Source of the DNA: UBA5239 sp040394635
GTDB lineage: Bacteria > Verrucomicrobiota > Lentisphaeria > Victivallales > Victivallaceae
Direction of reading: 5' to 3'
Length of the DNA: 64,000 nt
NCBI GenBank assembly: GCA_040394635.1
Contig: JBEBRW010000003.1
Coordinates: 62,001 to 126,000 of the forward strand
Shown here: piece after piece, positions 57,085-64,000 of the stretch
Layout: each line of letters opens with the position of its first letter
Position numbering within the stretch: position 1 is the first letter of the stretch
The notes under the pieces: generated by a model
Seen by the model: the letters and a program-made list of their open reading frames with translations, nothing else
The model's database searches: none
Told to the model about the DNA's origin: nothing
Position numbers and translations under genes: made by a program

Positions 57085-59754
57085 TTATTTGATGCGGTCG
57101 ACCATGCGGATGTAACTGTGCTTGAGGCCCCGGTGGGTTTCGAAGCTGATTTCGACGCGCAGGTCGGCGCTGGCTTTGCGGACATCTTCCGGGTAGCTCA
57201 GGCGGAGTGAACGGCCGGGCTTCAATTCATCCGCCCATTCCGAGCTGATGGCCGTATCGGGCGACACCAGTTTCAAGCTAACCTTGCGGAGAGTGGGCAC
57301 ATCCTGATTTTCAAATTTAAACGTGGAGCCTTCGCGGGTCAACCGGAACGAAGCCATGATTTCCTGGAGGAACTCCCGGCCGCGGACATCCTTCAATTCG
57401 CCGTGGTGGGCGTAGAGGAAGCCGCCGATGCAGCCGGGGGCCTGACGCATCATCGCCATTTTTTCGCGCATATCTTTTTCCCATTGGTCGATATCCTTAT
57501 TGCGCAGGGCCGTGCCACGGGTTTCGTTTTCGGTGAATCCCCACTCGCAGAAGAGGAACGGCAGCTTGGTTTCTCTGTACATTTCATCGACGATTTTGCG
57601 GAATTCCGGCAGGAACTGATAGCTGTTATAGCCGAGCACGTCCTGACCGGCAGTGAACATCCAGTAGGTTCCGAAATTGTCGAGATTCGCATACGTTACC
57701 GGGCGGTGCGCCGGGTCGAATTCCTTTAGAACTTTCTGCGCTTCGATCAGGTATTCGTCCATCAATATTTTGTCGTTGTAACCGGCGGTCGGGTGGTTTT
57801 CGTTGCCCGAGTTCCAGAACAGGATATTGGGGTATTTGTTGAGCGTGATCGCCATTTCCTTGTGGGCGTCGGTATTAAACTGGTGGTCCGGTTTTTCCAG
57901 GTTGCCCAGCGCCACTTCGGAGGTGTTGCAGGAGCCGGCGGCGTAAACCGGCATGACCATGATTCCGTAGTCGAGCGCATCGGCGATCTCCTGCGGGCGG
58001 GCGCCTTCCATGCGGATGGCGTTGAAGCCCAGATTTTTGAACATGGTCAGCATTTTCAGCCACTGGCGGCGGGTCTGGCGGCGGTCATTGTCCCATTCGA
58101 TCCCCGGATCGCCGTTGATGCCGCGGACCACGAACTGATCGCCGTTGACATAGAGCTTGTCGTTGCGGAACTCGATCACGGTACCGTTCAACTCAACCGT
58201 ATGACTGTCAAACGCCGTGTTATTCCGGTCCATGGCGTAGAAGGTGAACGCGTAGCGCTCGAAATCCGCCGGAACCTTCAGTTTGATGCTGAAATTGCCG
58301 TCCTTGTCGGGTGTGGCTTCCGCACGCTGGCCGTGACCCACTGCGACCACCTTGGCGGCAGTGGCCCTGCCGGTAAAGAGGCGCTCGGAAATACCGTTGG
58401 CGTCGACCGTACCCGAAACCGGATTCTCTAGCTTGGCAAATCCGGGTTTGTTTTCCAGGTAGATATTGACGTCGCCGAAAATTCCGGTTTCGTTCCGGTA
58501 GGTCCGGTCCTCGGTGTGCTTGTAGATCCAGTAACCCTTGACCGGATTGCTGTACAGCCGGACGGCAAGGGTATTCGCGCCGTTTTTCGCCGCGCCCGTC
58601 ACGTCGAACACATAATCCCAGTCGTATTGCCCCGTATACACCGGCAGCAGCATCACATCATCATCCGGCATGGCCGCGGGGTCGAACGGAAACTCGATGC
58701 CGCAGCGTTCGAAATGCTGGAACCGGGCCACTTCTTTGGCGGCTTTGCCCCAGGTGCTGCTCTGGCGTGAACCGTTTTTCAGTACCCATTCATGGCGCTT
58801 GCGGACACTGGACTGGGTCCCGATGCGCCGGCCATTGAGGAAGATTTCCGCCGAGTCGGCCAGATCCTTGAACTGCAGATAAACTTTTCCATCGGCAGCA
58901 GGCTGCAAATTGAACTCTTTCTTATAGATGTAATAACCGCCTTTCTGGTCGGCAACGGGTTTTTCGGGAACTTGAACGGTCCGGGCGTTTTCCAGTTTCT
59001 TGCCCGGCTGGGCAAACGAGAGATCCATCAGTTTGTCGTATTTCCAGGTGATGTCGCCAATGAACGATTTCTCGAAACCGCCGTTCAACGAAAGCGTGCT
59101 GATAAAGGGATTCGCCTCCACAAAAGATTTCGGCACCAGCAGGTCGTATTTGCCGCGGTAATACTGGCCGAGTTCCGGGAATTCCCGCCATTTATACTGT
59201 ACCTTATAACAGGCGTTTTTTTCCTGCTCCCAGTTCGAAGTACTTTTCACCAGCCGGGTATTGTGGATTTTCAGTTTGGCGGAGCCTTTGGAGTCGCCGC
59301 CGATATCGTGGAGGAAAATGAAGAGATGATCCGTCTTTCCGGCCATGCGTTTCGGCGGCAGGGTGTCGAAATAGAGCCTGTAGGTGTGACGTCTCTCGCG
59401 TATCGGGGCTTCGCCGGTGAAAGTGAGGCGGGTCGGCCAGAACCGGTCCGGCTCGGCGATGGTACCGGAAATGCGGAGGATCGGTTTGTCGATTTCGGCA
59501 TCGACTTCCAGGTAACCGCCGGGCAGGTAACCGGTGATATCGATCTTGCCGAAGTCCACGAACATATAATTATCCGCATTGGCCTGGTCGGCGAAATCCA
59601 CAATCAGGGTATCCCCGTCGGCCGACTGGCTGAACGCTTTGGTATCGGTGCCGTTATCCGACGGTCTGAATTTCATCTGGTTCACCGGGCAGACCTGTGC
59701 GCTGAACAACTGCAGGCACAAGCCGAATGCCGCCATCATCAAAAATTTCTTCAT
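57085..59754 (-). CDS. Exported GH2-family glycosidase (beta-galactosidase-like)
   Basis: 889 residues from the ATG at 59754 (GGAAAG upstream). Signal peptide MKKFLMMAAFGLCLQLFSAQ. An extra N-terminal domain (about 30-190) precedes the GH2 jelly roll (YYIYKKEFNLQPAADGKVYL, SAEIFLNGRRIGT) and the barrel (KLYVNGDQFVVRGINGDPGI, LKMLTMFKNLGFNAIRMEGA). The acid/base is Glu652 in FWNSGNENHPT, the nucleophile probably Glu737 in LFCEWGFTE. A beta C-terminal domain follows. Unlike the GH2 at 10202 this one is exported. Second gene of the LacI module, 14 bases after the pseudopilin. Confidence 0.85.
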   Translation of the reverse strand: MKKFLMMAAFGLCLQLFSAQVCPVNQMKFRPSDNGTDTKAFSQSADGDTLIVDFADQANADNYMFVDFGKIDITGYLPGGYLEVDAEIDKPILRISGTIAEPDRFWPTRLTFTGEAPIRERRHTYRLYFDTLPPKRMAGKTDHLFIFLHDIGGDSKGSAKLKIHNTRLVKSTSNWEQEKNACYKVQYKWREFPELGQYYRGKYDLLVPKSFVEANPFISTLSLNGGFEKSFIGDITWKYDKLMDLSFAQPGKKLENARTVQVPEKPVADQKGGYYIYKKEFNLQPAADGKVYLQFKDLADSAEIFLNGRRIGTQSSVRKRHEWVLKNGSRQSSTWGKAAKEVARFQHFERCGIEFPFDPAAMPDDDVMLLPVYTGQYDWDYVFDVTGAAKNGANTLAVRLYSNPVKGYWIYKHTEDRTYRNETGIFGDVNIYLENKPGFAKLENPVSGTVDANGISERLFTGRATAAKVVAVGHGQRAEATPDKDGNFSIKLKVPADFERYAFTFYAMDRNNTAFDSHTVELNGTVIEFRNDKLYVNGDQFVVRGINGDPGIEWDNDRRQTRRQWLKMLTMFKNLGFNAIRMEGARPQEIADALDYGIMVMPVYAAGSCNTSEVALGNLEKPDHQFNTDAHKEMAITLNKYPNILFWNSGNENHPTAGYNDKILMDEYLIEAQKVLKEFDPAHRPVTYANLDNFGTYWMFTAGQDVLGYNSYQFLPEFRKIVDEMYRETKLPFLFCEWGFTENETRGTALRNKDIDQWEKDMREKMAMMRQAPGCIGGFLYAHHGELKDVRGREFLQEIMASFRLTREGSTFKFENQDVPTLRKVSLKLVSPDTAISSEWADELKPGRSLRLSYPEDVRKASADLRVEISFETHRGLKHSYIRMVDRIK

Positions 59755-59768
59755 TCTGTTCTTTCCTT

Positions 59769-60497
59769 TTACCATGACTTGAGGCCATGGAGATAATAAT
59801 TTCTGGTTCCCTCGTCCGAACCGGTGCCGCCGCTGGTGTTCCGGGTATCGAACCAGTTGACATGTCCGTCGGCATAGAGTATATTTACGCCGGAGCCATG
59901 CACCCAGAAGCCTTCAAATACACTGGGGTGATGACCTTCCATGATCTTGTCCCAGCGCAGGATCTGGAGGCCGCTCCAGTTGACATATTGGTCGGTGGTC
60001 ATGTAGCGCCGGGCGGGCTGGGTGATTCGCCCGAATTTCGGCCAGTAATCATCCAGGTATTTGCCGGTATAACCGCTGACATTCAGCGTGCCGTCATTAT
60101 TGATATAGGGCATGGTGAAGAGGTTCGCGGCATAGCTGAGCCCGGTGTTGGAACCAAGGAACATGGCGGTACCGGTGCGGACCGGGTATTTGGTCAGGGA
60201 CGGGCATTGCAGGGTTCCCCGGTCGGGGAGAAAACCGTTTTTGTAGAGTATGTAACCGAAGCCGCGGTCATCCGATTCCGCATAGACCCGGCAGGGGGTG
60301 ACGTAGGAATCGAAGTCGTTACCATACATCAGGATAGCAAGTCCATTCTGCTTCTGGTTGTTGACGCATCTGGCTGCACTGGCCTTTGCCCGGGCGCTGT
60401 TCAGCGCCGGCAGCAGCATGGCAGCCAGAATGGCAATAATCGCAATCACTACGAGCAGCTCTATGAGTGTAAATCTTTTTGTCTGTAAATTATACAT
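59769..60497 (-). CDS. Pseudopilin-like protein (prepilin-type N-terminus)
   Basis: 242 residues. Leader MYNLQTKR, then FTLIELLVVIAIIAIL and LLPALNSARAKAS; Arg instead of Gly precedes Phe. The globular part has ARCVNNQKQNGLAILMYGND and near the C-terminus VNILYADGHVNWFDTRN (DGHV motif). AGGAGG gives a strong start. It lies 16 bases after the LacI-type gene, repeating the regulator-pseudopilin-glycosidase order seen in the other modules. Confidence 0.88.
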   Translation of the reverse strand: MYNLQTKRFTLIELLVVIAIIAILAAMLLPALNSARAKASAARCVNNQKQNGLAILMYGNDFDSYVTPCRVYAESDDRGFGYILYKNGFLPDRGTLQCPSLTKYPVRTGTAMFLGSNTGLSYAANLFTMPYINNDGTLNVSGYTGKYLDDYWPKFGRITQPARRYMTTDQYVNWSGLQILRWDKIMEGHHPSVFEGFWVHGSGVNILYADGHVNWFDTRNTSGGTGSDEGTRNYYLHGLKSW

Positions 60498-60513
60498 CTT
60501 GTGCCTCCTGATG

Positions 60514-61572
60514 TTATTTTAATCTTTTCACAGAATCGCGTTCATGGTAATTTCCGGGCAGGTACTGGACATAAGCCCGGTTCAGGCGGTGAATTCCGAC
60601 GCCTTCGATCAGGTCCAGCAGCGACGAGGTTGCAAACTCGGCAGTCTCGGCGATTGGCAGCTCCATGGAGGAGAGGCGCGGCGTCAGCACTTCACAAATC
60701 GGGTCATTGTCGATGCCGCAGATGCTGAAATGATCAGCAATCGAAATCCCCGCGGCCGCGCAAGCCTGATAAAACCCGGCCGCTTCCCAGTCGTTGGCGA
60801 AAATCACCGCCGTCGGCCGGGGGGATATTTCCATGAGCCGCTGCAGTGCCTGATCCATTTTCGGCGGATACTTGGTCGGGTATTTGACGCTGCCGTCGAC
60901 TTCTTCCAGCTCGATCACCAGTTTCTCGTCGACGCACCCGGCATTGCGCATGGCTTCCATATAGCCCTCCAACCGGGCCACGAACATACGGTGTCCGACG
61001 CGGCTGACAAAGGCGATCCGCCGGTGCCCGAGCCCCAACAGGTGCTCCGCCAGGTACATGCCCGCACCGCGGTTGTCCATGGTGATCTGAGGATAACGGA
61101 GCTGCGGGTTGTATGCCCCGAAACAGACCACCGGCAGTTCCGGCGGCAGGTACGAAACGAATTCCGGGACCTTGGTGGTGACTTTGAGCAGGATGCCGCT
61201 GCCGCCGCTGACGGCTTCCGCCATCTGCCGGGGCGTCAGCGCCGGAGCCGCGAACTGCACCTCGATCTTATAATTCCGGCTGCTGCATGCTTTCTGCACG
61301 CCCGCCAGATATTCCGCCCACAGCGTGTTCTTGCTCCACGACGAATCCATTTCCGGCGAAACCACGCAGATCTTGTTCTGCGCGTCGCCCTGATAATCAG
61401 TCCTGTTGCTGCGGCGTCTCTTCTCGCCCAGATAATTCGTCGATTTCAGGACTTTCATGGTCCGTTCATACAGAACCGGATCCACATTTCCCGCATTGTT
61501 CAGAACACGGCTGACCGTACCCGTGGATACTTCCGCCATTCTGGCAATGTCTTTAATCGTATATTCAGCCAT
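60514..61572 (-). CDS. LacI-family transcriptional regulator
   Basis: 352 residues. HTH and hinge: YTIKDIARMAEVSTGTVSRV, LNNAGNVDPVLYERTMKVLK. Effector domain: KICVVSPEMDSSWSKNTLWA, GHRRIAFVSRVGHRMFVARL, PTAVIFANDWEAAGFYQACA, FSICGIDNDPICEVLTPRLS, close to catabolite-type LacI regulators. It has a consensus-like promoter, and TTCATGAA sites in the divergent region suggest it regulates itself, the downstream pseudopilin-GH2 genes and the divergent 652-residue protein. Confidence 0.92.
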   Translation of the reverse strand: MAEYTIKDIARMAEVSTGTVSRVLNNAGNVDPVLYERTMKVLKSTNYLGEKRRRSNRTDYQGDAQNKICVVSPEMDSSWSKNTLWAEYLAGVQKACSSRNYKIEVQFAAPALTPRQMAEAVSGGSGILLKVTTKVPEFVSYLPPELPVVCFGAYNPQLRYPQITMDNRGAGMYLAEHLLGLGHRRIAFVSRVGHRMFVARLEGYMEAMRNAGCVDEKLVIELEEVDGSVKYPTKYPPKMDQALQRLMEISPRPTAVIFANDWEAAGFYQACAAAGISIADHFSICGIDNDPICEVLTPRLSSMELPIAETAEFATSSLLDLIEGVGIHRLNRAYVQYLPGNYHERDSVKRLK

Positions 61573-61596
61573 AATTGCATTCCTTACGTTAATACT

Positions 61597-61784
61597 ATTA
61601 TAACGGTTTTTGCAGTTTTGTCAATAGCATTCATGAAATAATTTTAATAAATTCACCATAGTTCATGAACGAGTTCATTGATTCAACTATCCGGAAATCA
61701 CCTTCAATTTGGGCGACATTCCTGAAATTTGCATATTGACAGGATTCATTTTGGCTGTATATTATTAATGAATTGTTCATGAAC
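61597..61784. promoter_or_regulatory. Divergent promoters with repeated TTCATGAA operators
   Basis: Leftward promoter for the LacI gene: TTGACA (minus strand, 61619-61624), 16 bases, TATAAT (61597-61602). Rightward promoter: TTGACA (61736-61741), 16 bases, TATATT (61758-61763). TTCATGAA occurs at 61630-61637 and within GTTCATGAAC at 61661-61670 and 61775-61784. The first is just upstream of the leftward -35; the last covers the rightward start site. This is the expected arrangement of operators for the adjacent LacI-family protein. Confidence 0.7.
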
Positions 61785-61807
61785 GCAGCGAAACAGGAGA
61801 TACTCCC

Positions 61808-63766
61808 ATGACTCAGTCCGCTCCCTCGTCTTTATTCGACTTCCTGAAAAACAGCCCTTTCCGCAGTTATCTGGAATCCTGCTGGAACGGTGAATATTAC
61901 CTCAGCTTTCCGGTCGCTACCGGCAAGACCTGCTATGACTCCGGCGGCATCAACGCCCACGTGTTGTTTTATCACATTTACGGCGAACTGCTGGGGCTGA
62001 ATGGCCTTCCGGCCGGGCGGGCTGCCGCGTTGGCGGTATGGCTGGCGGGTCAGGTGCAGCAGGATGGGCGCTGCGAGAGCGGCGACGGCGTTACCGACCA
62101 TCCCGCTGTGGCCTCGACCATTGCCGACGCGCTTGGCACGGCGGTTTATTACGCCGATAAGATCGGACTTGACGGACTGAGCCGGGATATCGTCATGAAA
62201 GGACTGGAAAATATCGCCGTTCATCACCTGCGCATCCGCTTCCCGGAGGGAGCACAGGGCAAAACCCAGCAGTTGCGTTTCGAACTGCGGGTTTATTACT
62301 GGATGGCCCTGCTTTCCGGCGATGAGGAATGGCGCCGGCGCTTCGATATCGCCTTGAATAACGGCATTCACCGTTATACCCATACCGCCGCGATCGACGG
62401 TCCGCTGGTCCAGCCCAGCATCAACCCCGACTGGACCTGGAACTATGTCTGTACCGGCGGCCTGACCGATCAACACTCCACTAATACCCACACGCCCGCG
62501 TATTACTGTACCGAACCGAACGGTTTCATGTTCGTTTATCTGCATGCGCTGAAAAATAAGATTTTTGAGCGGCGCGAGGATTTCGACAAGCTGAATTCAA
62601 ATTATATCCGCGGGCTGATCCGCAACCTCAGCCGGGCAGGACACCTCGCCAGCGATCTCGACGGCTATGGCATTCACCGTGCCTGGTTCAGTCCGGTGCT
62701 GATCGAAGGCATTCCGCTGGAAAGCGCCGCCCTGGCCGCCGAACTGGGGCTGCCGGAAATGGCTGCTTACTGCCGTTGGTATGTCGACCGTTACATCGAT
62801 TTTGTCCAGCGAAGCCCGAGTTACGGCGAAAGCGGACTCCCGGAGGCACAGCCCTACGGGCACCGTATCAATATCGAAGCGCAGTTCTCGCAGCTGGCAG
62901 GGGCGCGTTTCTATGGTTCGATAGCGCGCGCGCTGTATGAATTCGGCCAACTGAATGAACTTGCGCCGGTAGAGCCGCCCGCATACGGTTCATTTGCCTG
63001 GGATGCCGGCTGGCTCCGGGTCAGTACACCGCATTACGAAACCAGCTTTGCCGGGCACACCTGCCTCCGCAATATTCCGGTGGTGCCGTGCTATGGCGAT
63101 CCGAATCTCGGCACCCTGATCGGCGGTTCTCCGCTGGCCACGCTGTTTTCGAAACATGAACTGCTCTACGCCGCCAGTTTTCCGGCCGTCGCGCTGTGGC
63201 ATATCGAAGTGGACGACCACAACGGCCGCCGCTTCCTGAGCTGCTCCACCTCGCCGGAAGATGAAACCAGTCTGGCCGTGCGCCATTCGTCGGGCGAGAT
63301 TCTCGATTCGGCATCGTTCAATCCATATGATCAGCCCTGCAACCTCTTTTTCGGCGAAAACGACCATCTGGAACTCAACTACCAGCGCCGCGAACGTGCC
63401 AATAAATTCAAGTTTTACGTGCGCAACCGCTACTATGCCGACCACATCGACCTTGATTTCGGGATGATTGGCATGGCGGGGCATTACTACGACAAGATCA
63501 GCTTCATCCTGCCGATTCCAGAACCGGTGCAGTTGAACGATATCCCGCAGGAAATCCGCTGGGGCAATTGCCGGATCGATCACATTGAATTGGAGGGTGC
63601 GGGAGATAAGCTCGTGGTCAAAACCGAGAAACTGCCGGAAACTCCGGGTATGCCCGGCGGACTCAACAGTTTTTCGCCGTTCCCGACTCGGCAGGTCCGG
63701 TTCGAAATAACTCCAGACGTCAAATCACGGGTCTGGCGTTTCCGCTGCCGTCTCAATTTTGACTGA
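61808..63766 (+). CDS. Cytoplasmic (alpha/alpha)-barrel-like protein of unknown family
   Basis: 652 residues, no signal peptide. The first 400 residues are helical with repeated aromatic and His-rich turns (SGGINAHVLFYHIYGELLGL; CESGDGVTDHPAVASTIADA; WTWNYVCTGGLTDQHSTNTH; YGHRINIEAQFSQLAGARFY), as in (alpha/alpha)n toroid glycosidases and polysaccharide lyases; the last 230 residues are beta-rich. I cannot name the family. GGAG precedes the ATG, and a LacI-type operator lies in the promoter. It is followed by an overlapping open frame. A role in the same glycan pathway as the divergent GH2 module is inferred. Confidence 0.65.
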   Translation: MTQSAPSSLFDFLKNSPFRSYLESCWNGEYYLSFPVATGKTCYDSGGINAHVLFYHIYGELLGLNGLPAGRAAALAVWLAGQVQQDGRCESGDGVTDHPAVASTIADALGTAVYYADKIGLDGLSRDIVMKGLENIAVHHLRIRFPEGAQGKTQQLRFELRVYYWMALLSGDEEWRRRFDIALNNGIHRYTHTAAIDGPLVQPSINPDWTWNYVCTGGLTDQHSTNTHTPAYYCTEPNGFMFVYLHALKNKIFERREDFDKLNSNYIRGLIRNLSRAGHLASDLDGYGIHRAWFSPVLIEGIPLESAALAAELGLPEMAAYCRWYVDRYIDFVQRSPSYGESGLPEAQPYGHRINIEAQFSQLAGARFYGSIARALYEFGQLNELAPVEPPAYGSFAWDAGWLRVSTPHYETSFAGHTCLRNIPVVPCYGDPNLGTLIGGSPLATLFSKHELLYAASFPAVALWHIEVDDHNGRRFLSCSTSPEDETSLAVRHSSGEILDSASFNPYDQPCNLFFGENDHLELNYQRRERANKFKFYVRNRYYADHIDLDFGMIGMAGHYYDKISFILPIPEPVQLNDIPQEIRWGNCRIDHIELEGAGDKLVVKTEKLPETPGMPGGLNSFSPFPTRQVRFEITPDVKSRVWRFRCRLNFD

Positions 63767-64000
63767 ACACGATTTACCGGATCGTTTCTTTGACGCGGTG
63801 ACTGCATCGGGAGCGGAGCTGCCGGTTGTCCGCCGGGAGCTGCAGCATCACGCCATTTGGCTACTGCCGCTGGAATCAATACGATCCGCTAATCTGCTGC
63901 GGAAAGCTTTGACTCAGACTGCCATGATTCTACAACGTACCGATTCATATCTCGGCGAAAATCATCGGCGACTAAAAAGCCGGGTCGGGCCGGCTATTGC
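63759..64000 (+). CDS. Partial CDS at the right edge, uncertain
   Basis: An open frame of 80 codons begins at a TTG overlapping the previous stop (LTEHDLPDRFFDAVTASGAE) and runs off the window. The stretch AELPVVRRELQHHA is reminiscent of a conserved segment in GH38 alpha-mannosidases, but the sequence after it fits that family poorly, so it could be a remnant, a frameshifted gene or something else. No ATG or clear ribosome site is seen. Confidence 0.35.
   Translation, partial: MTEHDLPDRFFDAVTASGAELPVVRRELQHHAIWLLPLESIRSANLLRKALTQTAMILQRTDSYLGENHRRLKSRVGPAI

Overview
The window looks like a chromosomal segment of a Lentisphaerota (Victivallis-like) or closely related PVC-group bacterium. This is inferred from four genes for short pseudopilin-like proteins sharing the N-terminal motif FTLIELLVVIAIIAIL, two DUF4838 proteins, many glycoside hydrolases without SusC/SusD partners, and a high-GC coding style. 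No rRNA or species-specific marker is present, so the assignment is tentative.

Region 1-8.5 kb is an integrated mobile element of visibly lower GC. It ends at an intact tRNA-Pro(CGG) whose 3' end faces a tyrosine recombinase. The element carries an overlapping minus-strand operon (excisionase-like HTH, ParB-like protein, large protein with family-A-polymerase-like motifs that is a candidate replication protein). Its cargo is several zinc-ribbon membrane proteins, a short membrane peptide and a lipoprotein with a staphylococcal-nuclease fold. Its left end lies outside the window.

Region 9-17.5 kb is a LacI regulator followed by a perfect 18-bp palindromic operator, a GH2 beta-mannosidase-like enzyme, a pseudopilin and a 1309-residue exported glycosidase-like protein. 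Region 17.5-38.6 kb is mostly core functions with a few curiosities: M28 peptidase with a membrane hairpin inside the catalytic domain, hisB, GH36-like enzyme, MBL hydrolase, an SPFH-GYF protein next to a zinc-ribbon membrane protein, uppP, proC, GT2, a metallophosphoesterase-PHP fusion, larE, GT4, comEC, PHP phosphoesterase, a DksA-like protein with a histone-H1-like tail, lspA, miaA and two tandem identical tRNA-Glu genes.

Region 38.7-41.7 kb is a tight three-gene operon: a radical SAM/SPASM enzyme and two exported paralogues of unknown family. This is the best candidate for an undescribed system. Region 41.7-61.6 kb holds three more regulator/pseudopilin/glycosidase modules: AraC with pseudopilin, DUF4838 and GH78; GntR with pseudopilin, DUF4838, WbsX/GH99-like and a decayed gene; LacI with pseudopilin, GH2 and a LamG-like protein. 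A NagB-like/PIG-L pair for amino-sugar handling sits between them. The last 2.4 kb, divergent from the second LacI gene, encodes a cytoplasmic protein probably controlled by that LacI through GTTCATGAAC operators.

The working picture is a saccharolytic bacterium whose polysaccharide loci each pair one sugar-sensing regulator with one pseudopilin-like surface or export protein and one or more glycosidases. Dispersed short repeats have invaded gene ends at several places. Protein families were assigned by reading motifs, without database searches.
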